A DNA stretch of 64,000 nt. Source: Acidithiobacillus ferrooxidans ATCC 23270. GTDB lineage: Bacteria > Pseudomonadota > Gammaproteobacteria > Acidithiobacillales > Acidithiobacillaceae. A program made the translations under genes and the position numbers. The stretch's first letter is position 1; the number at the start of each line of letters is the position of its first letter. Location of the stretch: assembly GCF_000021485.1 (NCBI RefSeq), contig NC_011761.1, positions 1,456,001 through 1,520,000 of the forward strand, in the 5' to 3' direction. Below, piece after piece: positions 18,883-27,679 of this stretch. The notes under the pieces were generated by a model. That model was not told the DNA's origin and made no database searches. It saw only the letters and a list, made by a program, of their open reading frames with translations.

Positions 18883-19178
18883 TTGTTACCCATTATCTGG
18901 CGGGCCTCGGCCCGCGATGACTTGGCGAATATCATTCGCTACATCGCCAACGAGAATCTGCCAGCGGCGCGGCGTATGAAACGCCTGCTGGAAGAGTCTG
19001 TCTTGCCTACTGCCGAACATCCCTACCTATACCACATCAGCGATCGCGTGCCGGGCTTGCGTGAGATCGTCGCGCACCAAACTACATAGTGCTCTATCGT
19101 GTCACGGCCACCTGCATTGAGATCGTGAACGTGGTGCATGCCCGCCGTGAGTTCCCGGTTTCCACCCAAAATGAGTAG
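18883..19178 (+). pseudogene. ParE/RelE-family toxin, frameshifted
   Basis: The frame starts with TTG at 18883 and encodes IIWRASARDDLANIIRYIA and VPGLREIVAH, a ParE-type toxin. It then stops at 19089. The +1 frame directly continues with NYIVLYRVTATCIEIVNVVH and ARREFP to a stop at 19178, exactly the expected ParE C-terminus (usually VAHPNYIVLYRV). A single-base deletion near 19078-19082 explains the break. The toxin is thus likely dead while the antitoxin frame is intact. Confidence 0.85.
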
Positions 19179-19393
19179 CCTCATTGTAATGTCCCATAAC
19201 AGCCCCTCACAGGCAGGCGGAGAACCCCGCAAAACCGGGCCATCCGTCGCTCATGATGCCGATCCAACGAGGCAGAAGGGCGAATTCTGTCTGGTATAGA
19301 AAAACCAGGTCTGGGTCTGCCCCGGAATATTCGTTGATAAATTCCTCAGGACGCTCCATATTCATAGATGATAAAAATGCGGAGGAATATGTC

Positions 19394-19642
19394 ATGCCTA
19401 TTTCAACTGGAAGAATCGCTGTGATTGCCTTGGGTATTTTGGCTTTGTCAGGCTGTGCTGTTGGCCCCTACGGTCGATATGGATATCAGGGGTACAACCA
19501 GCCGCCCCCACCCCCTCCTGGTCAGTACAACAACGGCTACGGCAATCCACCACCGCCGCCACCTCCTCCTCCCGGTCAGGGGCCTGGTCAGTACAACAAT
19601 GGCTACGGTAATCCGCCGCCCCCACCCCCTCCTGCGCCATAA
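19394..19642 (+). CDS. Small proline-rich lipoprotein
   Basis: An 82-residue protein with a lipoprotein signal peptide (VIALGILALSGC, lipobox LSGC) and a mature part of two QYNNGYGN segments separated by polyproline. GGAGG precedes the start. No known domain is seen. It is probably anchored in the outer membrane, and the next gene is another secreted proline-rich protein, so the pair may form a surface layer or matrix component; that is inference. Confidence 0.75.
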   Translation: MPISTGRIAVIALGILALSGCAVGPYGRYGYQGYNQPPPPPPGQYNNGYGNPPPPPPPPPGQGPGQYNNGYGNPPPPPPPAP

Positions 19643-19699
19643 GCAACATTCTGGGACAAGTTCAGCTTTATCCAGTAAAACAATAAAAGAGGATTTGCT

Positions 19700-20578
19700 A
19701 TGCCGCGTAAACCGATTGTACTCAGTATCGCCATGGGCCTCGCCGGATTAGGGGTTTTATCACTCTCTATACCGGCGTCTGCTGCGCCGTTTGATCTCAG
19801 TGTCATGCTGGGCGATCTCGGGATCAATCTCGGTAACACGGGCTTGCCCCTGCAATATGGCTATTTTGAGCCACCCTCCGCGTATACCAACTATTACAGT
19901 CAGCCACTCTATGCGCAGTACATGATGTGGTACTACTACCCGCAGACATATTACCAATATTATCCGGCACCGCCCCCGCCTATGCCGGCGGGGGCACCGC
20001 CTCCACCGCCTCCACCACCTGGTGCGCCGCCGCCGCCACCACCTGGCACTTATTTTAATTATCTGGGGGTACAACCACCGCCACCGGCTCCACCTGGCGC
20101 ACCACAACCACCCCCGCCTGGTCCTCCCGGTGGACCAGGCTTTGGGCCCCCAGGGGGACCACCACAGGGTCTCCAACCGGGTGGACCTGGATTCGGCCCA
20201 CAACAAGGACCGCCTCCCGGAGGACCACCTGGAGGAGCTCAGTTCCAGCAAGGACCAGCAGGAGGGCCTCCGCAGGGACCACAATTTGGTCCGAGAAGGG
20301 GGCCACCACAGGGTGGACCAGGAGGGCCGGGACCTCAACAGTTTCCCCAAGGACCTATGGGTGGACCTGGATTCGGCCCACAACAAGGACCGCCTCCCGG
20401 AGGACCAGGACTTGGAGGACCTCTACAGGGACCACAATTTGGTCCGAGAAGGGGGCCACCACAGGGTGGACCGGGAGGGCCTGGACCTCAACAGCCACCC
20501 CACCAAGGACCTATGGGTGGTCCGCGTCCACCGGGAGGACCAGGTGGACCGCCCCCTGGAGGTCCCGGCGCACCTTAA
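19700..20578 (+). CDS. Secreted proline/glycine-rich repeat protein
   Basis: A 292-residue protein with a signal peptide (IAMGLAGLGVLSLSIPASAA), a tyrosine-rich segment (YTNYYSQPLYAQYMMWYYYP), and then about 190 residues of PPPG/GGPPQGP repeats. A block around FGPQQGPPPGGP and FGPRRGPPQGG occurs twice, showing internal duplication. The composition is elastin- or collagen-like and the protein is likely disordered and extracellular. A strong hairpin terminator follows at 20592. I do not recognise a named family. Confidence 0.75.
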   Translation: MPRKPIVLSIAMGLAGLGVLSLSIPASAAPFDLSVMLGDLGINLGNTGLPLQYGYFEPPSAYTNYYSQPLYAQYMMWYYYPQTYYQYYPAPPPPMPAGAPPPPPPPPGAPPPPPPGTYFNYLGVQPPPPAPPGAPQPPPPGPPGGPGFGPPGGPPQGLQPGGPGFGPQQGPPPGGPPGGAQFQQGPAGGPPQGPQFGPRRGPPQGGPGGPGPQQFPQGPMGGPGFGPQQGPPPGGPGLGGPLQGPQFGPRRGPPQGGPGGPGPQQPPHQGPMGGPRPPGGPGGPPPGGPGAP

Positions 20579-20591
20579 CGGCCAAAACAAA

Positions 20592-20622
20592 ACGAGCCGC
20601 TCATCATGGGGCTCGTTGTTTG
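20592..20622 (+). terminator. Hairpin terminator after the proline/glycine-rich gene
   Basis: Stem ACGAGCC (20592-20598) pairs with GGCTCGT (20610-20616), followed by TGTTTGG. It lies 14 bases after the stop codon. Confidence 0.65.
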
Positions 20623-20739
20623 GTACTCTTTACGCCCTCAATAAACGAGAAAACAGCATCCACAAGACCGAATGATGCATCCTGTCCTGTAGACCAAGAA
20701 CAAACCAATTGAACCGCCATCGACTTCAAAAGATCCCCC

Positions 20740-23728
20740 ATGACAGCACCAGATACCGCTAATTTTCTCACCCTGGACGCCCTGCTAACCAAGATTAATC
20801 AGATGATTTCTGGCGCTGAAGATGAGTCAGTACTTCTGCAACACATATGCGAAATCGCTGTGCAGCAAAGCGGTCTGAAGCTGGCCTTTGTTTCCCGACC
20901 AGATACACAAGGGCGATTTCAGTTTCTTGCCGCTGCCGGACAAGTGGGCTACCTCAAAGATCTGTTCATCTCCAGTGATGCGCAGATTCCGGAAGGGCAA
21001 GGTCCCGCAGCTCGCGCTTGGCGCGAGGCGCGCGTTTATTTTGGCACTAATTTTACGAAGGAGCCGTTCCTGGCCCCCTGGAAAAAGCGTGCGCAGGCCT
21101 ATGGCCTGGCCGACAGCGCAACACTGCCCATCTTCCGCGACGGAAAGGTCTGGGCAATTTTATCGGTATATCGCGGCGACGAAGCCCAATTCGACGACGC
21201 CCTGCAGACCATACTGCAACAATTGTCCCTCCAGATCAGTCAGGGCCTGGAGCGACTGCAGGATGTGCAGAGGTTGCGATTTTTGCGCGCATCGGTGGAG
21301 GCGCTGGAAGACGGCGTCACCATTGCTGACCCGCAAAGACACCTTATCTATGTCAACCAGGCTTTCCTGAAGCTCACCGGCTACGCCATGAAAGAAGTGC
21401 TTGGCCGCGACTGCAAGTTCCTGCAAGCCCCGCAGACCGATGCGCAGACAGTCCGGCAGATTGCTATTGCTTTGGCGCAGGAACAGTCCTACACCGGAGA
21501 CATTCTCAACCAGCGCAACGACGGCACCCTGTTCTGGAATCGGTTGCACATTGACCCGGTTCTCAATGACCAGGGCGCATTGACCGGATTCATCGGCCTG
21601 CAACGGGACATCACACAAGAGCGCGAAAACAGGAACCTCATCCAGACACTGCTGGACAACGCGGCGGTGGGGATCACGGTAGTACGCCAACGCCAAATCG
21701 TGCAGTGCAACCAGCATCTAGCAGGCATGATAGGTCTGTCGCCAGAGCGCGTGATCGGGCAAAGCAGTCGGTTGTTTTACCCCGACGAGGCAACCTGGGA
21801 ACGGATCGGACAGGCCTATGCCGAACTCCTCCAAACGGGATCGACCATTATCCGCCATGTAATGCTTGCGCACTACCACAATCAAAACCCACCAGTCGTC
21901 GACGCTTTTGTTAAATTGCTGGACGATCAGGAGACCTCCATCTGGACCGTGGTGGATGTGACGGAGTCGGTACAGCAGGCACAACAGCTAAAGAAACTGC
22001 AAAATATCTATCAGGCGTTGACGGTAGAAGCGGATATTCTTCTGCAGGGGCGTAATGTGCAGGACATGCTGGAAACCACCTGCACCCGGCTCGGGGAAAT
22101 GGGGATCTTTCACACGGTCGGCGTTGTGCGTCCCGATGCGCAGGGAAGGGTGCGGGTGTTAGCTGGAGCGGGTCCCGGGATCGAGATGATGCAACCGTTT
22201 CAAATCCACGTGGACGATCCCTCTAGCATGTCTGCGCGCGCATGGCGCGAGCAGAGAACCATCGTACATTCCGATTTCTCCTCCTCACAGGCAGATCGTC
22301 CGTGGGGGCAGGTACTCGCTACATCCGGATGGGTTTCGGCATTGGCGACTCCCGTATGGCGAGATGGGACGCCCTTTGCCGTTATAAAATTTATTTCCAC
22401 GGAGCAGGTGTTTGATGCCGATACCACCACCGCCTGTGAGCGCTTGGCCTCCTTGCTCGGCCATAGTCTCGACGAGCATGACCTCAAGGAGCACTTGCGT
22501 TTACTGCAGGAACAGGAGGCGAAGATCGCCAGGACCGACCTGCTCACGGGATTGCCCAACCGGCGCTTCCTGGAAATCCAGATGGAACAGGCCATAGCTC
22601 GTGCCGAACGCCACAACCAGCTCCTGGCGGTCTGCATGCTGGATCTGGACGGCTTCAAGCCTGTCAACGATACCTATGGCCATGGGGCCGGAGATGAAGT
22701 GCTGGTGGCCTTGGGAAAACGCCTGTCCGAAGCCTTGCGCAAATCGGACTTCGTCGCCCGCCTGGGAGGGGATGAATTCGTCCTGCTGGTGGAAGATCTC
22801 GAGGATCTGGACGATCTTGCCAACATCATGAAAAAGATCGAGGACACCATCACCGCCCCCATTCCGCTGAGCAATGGCAAAAGCGTTCAGATCGGGGCGA
22901 GCATGGGGGTCGCCCTTTACCCCTTTGGGGATACAGACACGGGGGACAAACTCCTGCGCCTGGCGGATCAGGCCATGTACGAGAGCAAGGCAAATAAGGC
23001 GGCCCGGGAGCGCTTCTGGGTGCTTTTTGGCGAGGAAGTACAAAAAGAAAAATGCACCCCCGGGCAACAGCTTTTGGATGCTGGGGCTCTGGAGGTCTGG
23101 TATCAACCTGTCCTGGATAGCCGGACACGCAGGGTGGTCGGTGTCGAGGCCTTGGCACGTCTACGGGATACGGATGGTACCCTCTGGACGCCGGCGGAGT
23201 TCCTGCCGCAATTGCAGATTGGAAATCTTTCTGATCTGACCGGGAAAGTCTTGGCGCAGTCCTTGGCCGATCTGTCTCTTCTGGATGCACATGGATGGTC
23301 CCTATGGGTCTCTGTCAATCTGGATCCACGCTCCGTCTCGGAAGGCTGCATCACCTGCCTACAGGAAATGATCGCCCAAAGCACAGTGGATCCCTCCCGC
23401 ATCACTCTGGAGATTCTGGAGGGAGATGATTTCCTGGAACAGCAGAAGGCGTTGGATCATCTCCTGGAAATAAAAGCATTAGGTGTCCGGCTGGCCCTGG
23501 ACGATGTGGGCAGCGCCTATAGTTCCCTGCTGCGGATAAAGGATCTTCCTATTGATGAGATCAAACTGGACCAGAGCTTTATCCGCTCCTTGGAGCAGCG
23601 ACCTCAGGATCTGCATTTTGTAGGTACCATTCAGGATCTCGCTGCTGGCATGGGCGTGGATCTGGTGGTGGAGGGGGTGGAAACGGAGGATATTCTGGAT
23701 GCGATCATCGTCACGGGTGCGCAGTTCC
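20740..23728 (+). pseudogene. GAF-PAS-PAS-GAF-GGDEF-EAL c-di-GMP protein, interrupted by IS66 (5' part)
   Basis: About 996 codons of a large c-di-GMP turnover protein. Visible order: GAF-like sensor (about 20-165), PAS with YVNQAFLKLTGY (about 180-300), second PAS (about 300-410), GAF-like (about 425-570), GGDEF with LGGDEF and an RKSD inhibitory site five residues before it (about 590-745), EAL with EALARL (about 775 on). The EAL loop reads DDVGSAYSS in place of DDFGTGYSS. IS66 inserted after the GAQF codons; deletion of the element plus one target copy restores GAQFLQGYAIAKPMP exactly. The present frame runs 61 codons into the IS. Confidence 0.9.
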
Positions 23729-23768
23729 GTAAACGTTCAGCCAACCCACCCTTGCGGGTTGGCGCCAA

Positions 23769-25406
23769 TCAGGCTAATGCAGATTTTTTCCAGTTCCACG
23801 GCAAGAGTTCGTGGAGTTTTTTGTTGGGCCAGGTCGGGAGCTTTTCGAGCACGTCACAGAGGTACGCGAAGGGCTCGATGCCGTTGAGTTTGCACGTTTC
23901 GATGATGCTGTAGAAGGACGCGGCACGCTCGCCACCGGCATCATTTCCAACAAATAAAAAATTCTTGCGACCAATGGCCACGCCCCGCAGCGCTCGCTCC
24001 ACCGGATTATTATCGATGCTGAGTTGTCCTTCTTCGAGGTAGAGCGTCAGTGCTTTCCAACGGTTGAGGGCATAGCCGATGGCTTTAGCGATGCCACTTT
24101 GCGGCGCCACCTGCATCTGGGTTTCCGTGAGCCAGGCATGGAAGGCTTCCAGCAGGGGACCGGCACGCTGCTGCCGGGCGGCGACTTTCTGATCTGGTAG
24201 AGATTCCTTGATCTCCGCTTCGATGGCGTAGAGTTTGACGATCCAGGCCAGGGCCTTCTGGGCTACCGGACTGGGACCCCGCTGTTCCACGTCATAGAAG
24301 TGGCGGCGGACATGCGCCCAGCATCCCGCTTCGATGATCTGTTCCTTGCGGTAGAGGGCATCATACCCCCCATAGTCATCGGTCTGGAGGATGCCTTGCC
24401 AGTCACCCAGAAAGTGCTGCGCGTGGATCCCCTTACGGTCCGGGGCATAATCAAAGACCACGATGGGATGCGGGGCATCCGCCTGGCTGCGATACACCCA
24501 GAGATAGGCTTTATCCGTCTTGCCGCTGCCGGGGTTGAGGACGGGCAAGGGCGTCTCGTCGGCGTGCAGAATCTTTCCTTCCAGCAAGGCCATTTTGCAG
24601 GCTTCGGCGAGAATGCTGATCCAGTATTCGCCCTGACCCAGCCAGCTGCAGAGAGTGGCGCGAGAGATCGGTACGCCCGCTCGCTGGTACTGGGTTCCCT
24701 GCCGGTACAAAGGCAGGTGATCCACGTGTTTCGCCGTCATCACATGGGCCACTAGGCGCGCCGTGGGCAAGCCCTTGTCAATCACCTGTGCCGGTAATGC
24801 CGGACTTTCGAGGGTACCGCAGGGGCGGCAGGCCAGTTTGGGGCGGATATGGCGAATCACCTGGAAGCGTCCGGGGATATAATCCAGTTTTTCGCTGATC
24901 TCTTCCCCGACCGTTTCAAGTGGACCCCCACATTGCGCGCAAGTGCAAGTCTTGGGATCGTGACGTACTTCTACCCGGGGCAGATGGGCGGGGATCGCCA
25001 TGCGGCCGGGGTGCCGGCGTACGGGACGGGCGGGGACCGTTACGGTCTGCGCGTCGGCGGCTGCTCCCTCTGCACGGCCAGCGGTCACGGCCGCACTGTC
25101 TTCCAGAACGGTTTCGAGGAGGCTTTCCATCGCCGCGATTTCGGTATCCAGCGCTTCTTCCCAAAGACTGATCTGGTCGGGAGAGAGCTTTTCCGAACGG
25201 CGTCCGAATCGCCAGCGCTGCAGTTTGGCGATGGTGCTTTCCAGGCGGGCGATGGTTTCATCGCGCAGGGCAATGGCCGCTTGCTGTTGGGCGATGATCC
25301 GGGTGCGTTCCGCTTCCTGTTCCTCCTGCTGTTGCAGCAGGCTCAGCACCAGATCGCGCAGGGCGTCCGGGCTGGTGGGAAGCAGTGTGTGTGAGGTTGA
25401 AACCAT
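23769..25406 (-). CDS. tnpC: IS66 transposase TnpC
   Basis: A 545-residue DDE transposase of IS66 type. It has an N-terminal coiled coil (LLQQQEEQEAERTRIIAQQQ), the WRFGRRSEKL motif, a zinc-binding segment with CTCAQCGG and CRPCG, the catalytic region HADETPLPVL, and a C-terminal LSIDNNPVERALRGVAIGRK motif. The length and motifs are those of an intact transposase. Confidence 0.96.
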   Translation of the reverse strand: MVSTSHTLLPTSPDALRDLVLSLLQQQEEQEAERTRIIAQQQAAIALRDETIARLESTIAKLQRWRFGRRSEKLSPDQISLWEEALDTEIAAMESLLETVLEDSAAVTAGRAEGAAADAQTVTVPARPVRRHPGRMAIPAHLPRVEVRHDPKTCTCAQCGGPLETVGEEISEKLDYIPGRFQVIRHIRPKLACRPCGTLESPALPAQVIDKGLPTARLVAHVMTAKHVDHLPLYRQGTQYQRAGVPISRATLCSWLGQGEYWISILAEACKMALLEGKILHADETPLPVLNPGSGKTDKAYLWVYRSQADAPHPIVVFDYAPDRKGIHAQHFLGDWQGILQTDDYGGYDALYRKEQIIEAGCWAHVRRHFYDVEQRGPSPVAQKALAWIVKLYAIEAEIKESLPDQKVAARQQRAGPLLEAFHAWLTETQMQVAPQSGIAKAIGYALNRWKALTLYLEEGQLSIDNNPVERALRGVAIGRKNFLFVGNDAGGERAASFYSIIETCKLNGIEPFAYLCDVLEKLPTWPNKKLHELLPWNWKKSALA

Positions 25407-25455
25407 CGGAATATAGTACCGGAACTGGGCTATTTATACAAGAAATTCCCGCTAG

Positions 25456-25803
25456 TTACAGCAGTTTTGGCGTGCATTTTTCCAGGCTCGGTAACGGCGT
25501 CCACGGGCGCCCCTCTACCAGCATCGCCCACTGCGCAGCGGAGAGTTCCAGGGCACCGGCATCGGCGCGGGGCCAATGGAGTCGTCCCTGATCCAGACGG
25601 CGATACACCAGCCAGAAACCCAGTCCATCCCACAGTAACAATTTCAGACGATCCCCTCGGCGGTTGCGAAAGACAAAAGCATGACCGCAAAAAGGATCGG
25701 CAGCCAATACCCCCTGTACCTTGGCCGCCAGGCCATCAAAGCCTAACCGCATATCTACGGGCGCTGCCGCGAGCCAGATCCGGCTGCTCGAATTTAGCCA
25801 CAT
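25456..25803 (-). CDS. tnpB: IS66 accessory protein TnpB
   Basis: A 115-residue IS66 Orf2 protein (DMRLGFDGLAAKVQ, GHAFVFRNRRGDRLKLLLWDG) that is conserved in IS66 elements and needed for transposition. It overlaps tnpA by about 10 bases, as is usual. Confidence 0.95.
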   Translation of the reverse strand: MWLNSSSRIWLAAAPVDMRLGFDGLAAKVQGVLAADPFCGHAFVFRNRRGDRLKLLLWDGLGFWLVYRRLDQGRLHWPRADAGALELSAAQWAMLVEGRPWTPLPSLEKCTPKLL

Positions 25804-26132
25804 GGTCTTTCCAGAATCTGCACCAAGGTCTGGAGCCAGCTGGTATCTACCGGCGCCGCAAGCTTCAGGCTACGACCGGATAACAGGTGAATTTCCACCG
25901 GTGAAACAGGCGTCCTGACCGGCGCGGCCAGAGTTACCGGCAAAAACCCTTCGGGCACGGCGGACAGCAACGGCGTTTGTACAGAATCGGCAAAGCGTTT
26001 GCGCCAGTAATGCAGCGTGGCTACGGCGATCCCCGCCTGCGCACAATAATTCTTGACCGACTGTCCGCTCGCCTGAAATCCCTCTACCTGCTGCCGCCAA
26101 TAAGCGACTTTCTCTTCTTTCTTCATCACCAT
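25794..26132 (-). CDS. tnpA: IS66 accessory protein TnpA
   Basis: A 112-residue IS66 Orf1 protein with a helix-turn-helix segment (SVKNYCAQAGIAVATLHYWR). First gene of the IS66 operon. Confidence 0.92.
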   Translation of the reverse strand: MVMKKEEKVAYWRQQVEGFQASGQSVKNYCAQAGIAVATLHYWRKRFADSVQTPLLSAVPEGFLPVTLAAPVRTPVSPVEIHLLSGRSLKLAAPVDTSWLQTLVQILERPCG

Positions 26133-26213
26133 CCCTCCGCGCTGAATGCAGATCAGGATCGGTCAGGTCAGGAAATTTGGGAAGGTGGGTTGCTTAGACG
26201 CTTACGCAGTTCC

Positions 26214-26662
26214 TACAGGGCTACGCCATCGCCAAACCTATGCCGCTATCAGAATTGCAGGCATTTCTCCAACGCCCCCCCTGCCATGGTCGACCGCATC
26301 CAACCAGTCTGCTGGGATTTTATGCCAAGCAAATCGCAGCCCATAATGCCCTAAAAAAAGCGATGCTCCATACCCCCCATCTAATAGACTATGTGGCAGT
26401 GGCCGACGCTACCATCTGTCCTGGCCATAACCATATCCGCAGATTAGGAATTGGTGACCACAAACGACTGGAGCGACTCCATCAGGAGTACCACCAATCC
26501 ATTGCGGCCATGGGCGAACGGTCGATTTCCTCTCCGAACAATGGTGACTGGAGCGACGTAGATTCAGCGGAGAATGCGTTCGAACAGGCCATTATAGGTG
26601 CTTACTGGTACAAGAAAATGGAAGACGGAAATCCGGCTTGTGAAGCAGAGAAGCCAACATGA
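26214..26662 (+). pseudogene. 3' part of the IS66-split GGDEF-EAL gene, with CZB-like domain
   Basis: Continues the frame of the gene interrupted at 23728: LQGYAIAKPMPLSEL is the end of the EAL domain. The C-terminal 110 residues carry a CZB-like zinc-binding pattern: His in IAAHNALKKAM, Cys in ICPGH, and HxxxH in LHQEYH. The reconstructed protein would be 1145 residues. This part has no start codon or ribosome site of its own that I can defend, so it is probably not expressed. Confidence 0.85.
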
Positions 26663-26798
26663 TCTACGTTCCTTGGCGGTGGAAGAACCGAGCAAAACCG
26701 GCCACTCTGCCACCCATGGCACCGATGCGATAAGAAAGAATGGTACAAATTATCTTGCTAGGCGATGGATTAAACCGTTGTCTCAAATTCAGGGTCAA

Positions 26799-27575
26799 CT
26801 ATACCGTTTCTGGGGGTGCCCAGCGATGTCGCTCAGGGGCGGACAGTTGCCGGATGGCCTCCGCCTTCTTGCACAAATACAGTTGTTCTGCCTTTTGCAG
26901 TTGTGCTTTTGTCAGGTGAAAATAAATACCGACCAGATATCCATAGTGAGAATGAGAGAGAGTTTCTACCCGGACAATGGTGGCCGTGGTTTCGCAGCTG
27001 CCACAACCAGAGATCTCAAATTCCGCCAACAACATTTCTCCAGAGCGGAAATCTGCGGCATCGGTATAAAAACTTGCACCACTGGGACCAAAGTCATATA
27101 GCTTGGAGAGCAGTGTGCTCCCATTTCGGCGACGCACGATAATGTCTCCGTCCAGGCGCAGACGTTGTTTTTGGCGGGCGCGTCGAGTCAACACCAGGTT
27201 CGGCCTACGAAAATGATGCGCACCTTTCTGAAAAGATTTCCAGTCCGCAAAAAAACCAAGAAGATTAGGTTTGGCGAAGAGAAATATAAGCGCTTTGTTA
27301 TAGCTGGGGATTTCTCCGTTGGCCGGCGTCGTCGGCTCCAGGACCAAGTCCCCCATATCCCACCCCTGCGCATGGCAGAGAAGACCGTCATCATCCTCTT
27401 CTGGACCGTAAACAATGGCGCTCCGCCCCTCTACGGCACCCAGAGCCTCCGGTTCTGGCAGTGGGAGTTCATCTGCCCCGCTGAGGAAGACCAGTGGTAG
27501 ATATTCCACGAGTGGAAGTCCAGACCGATGCGGCAAAATTAAGGCTAGCTCGGTATCGCTTTCGGTAAGGCTCAT
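26799..27575 (-). CDS. PilZ-domain c-di-GMP receptor
   Basis: A 258-residue protein with a YcgR-like N-terminal half and a C-terminal PilZ domain: RQKQR gives the RxxxR motif and DFGPSGASF replaces the usual DxSxxG (the serine is glycine here). PilZ proteins bind c-di-GMP and pass it on to motility or secretion systems. It lies 104 bases after the globin-GGDEF-EAL gene on the same strand, so enzyme and receptor may form one operon. The changed serine could lower affinity. Confidence 0.78.
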   Translation of the reverse strand: MSLTESDTELALILPHRSGLPLVEYLPLVFLSGADELPLPEPEALGAVEGRSAIVYGPEEDDDGLLCHAQGWDMGDLVLEPTTPANGEIPSYNKALIFLFAKPNLLGFFADWKSFQKGAHHFRRPNLVLTRRARQKQRLRLDGDIIVRRRNGSTLLSKLYDFGPSGASFYTDAADFRSGEMLLAEFEISGCGSCETTATIVRVETLSHSHYGYLVGIYFHLTKAQLQKAEQLYLCKKAEAIRQLSAPERHRWAPPETV

Positions 27576-27679
27576 ATCCGATCATCCTATTTGTTTTGGT
27601 TTATCCAGCGGAAGCAATCCACACCATCAAAAACATGTTTTAATAATCTAATTTTATTAACAGTACGATTGTTTCACCT

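Larger units (their letters stand above)
23729..26205 (-). mobile_element. IS66-family insertion sequence, complete
   Basis: A 2477-bp element with tnpA, tnpB and tnpC on the minus strand. The ends are imperfect inverted repeats, GTAAACGTTCAGCCAACCC at the left and GTAAGCGTCTAAGCAACCC at the right (read inward, 14 of 19 bases match). An 8-bp target duplication, GCAGTTCC, flanks it at 23721-23728 and 26206-26213. Eight-base duplications and GTAA ends are typical of IS66. The intact duplication indicates a recent, simple insertion. Confidence 0.95.

Noticed and set aside
20022-20675. Long alternative plus-strand frame inside the PPG-repeat gene
   Set aside because: Low-complexity repeats keep several frames open; only the frame with a signal peptide and ribosome site is supported.
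24849-25394. Open frames antisense to IS66 tnpC
   Set aside because: They are shadows of the transposase gene on the other strand.
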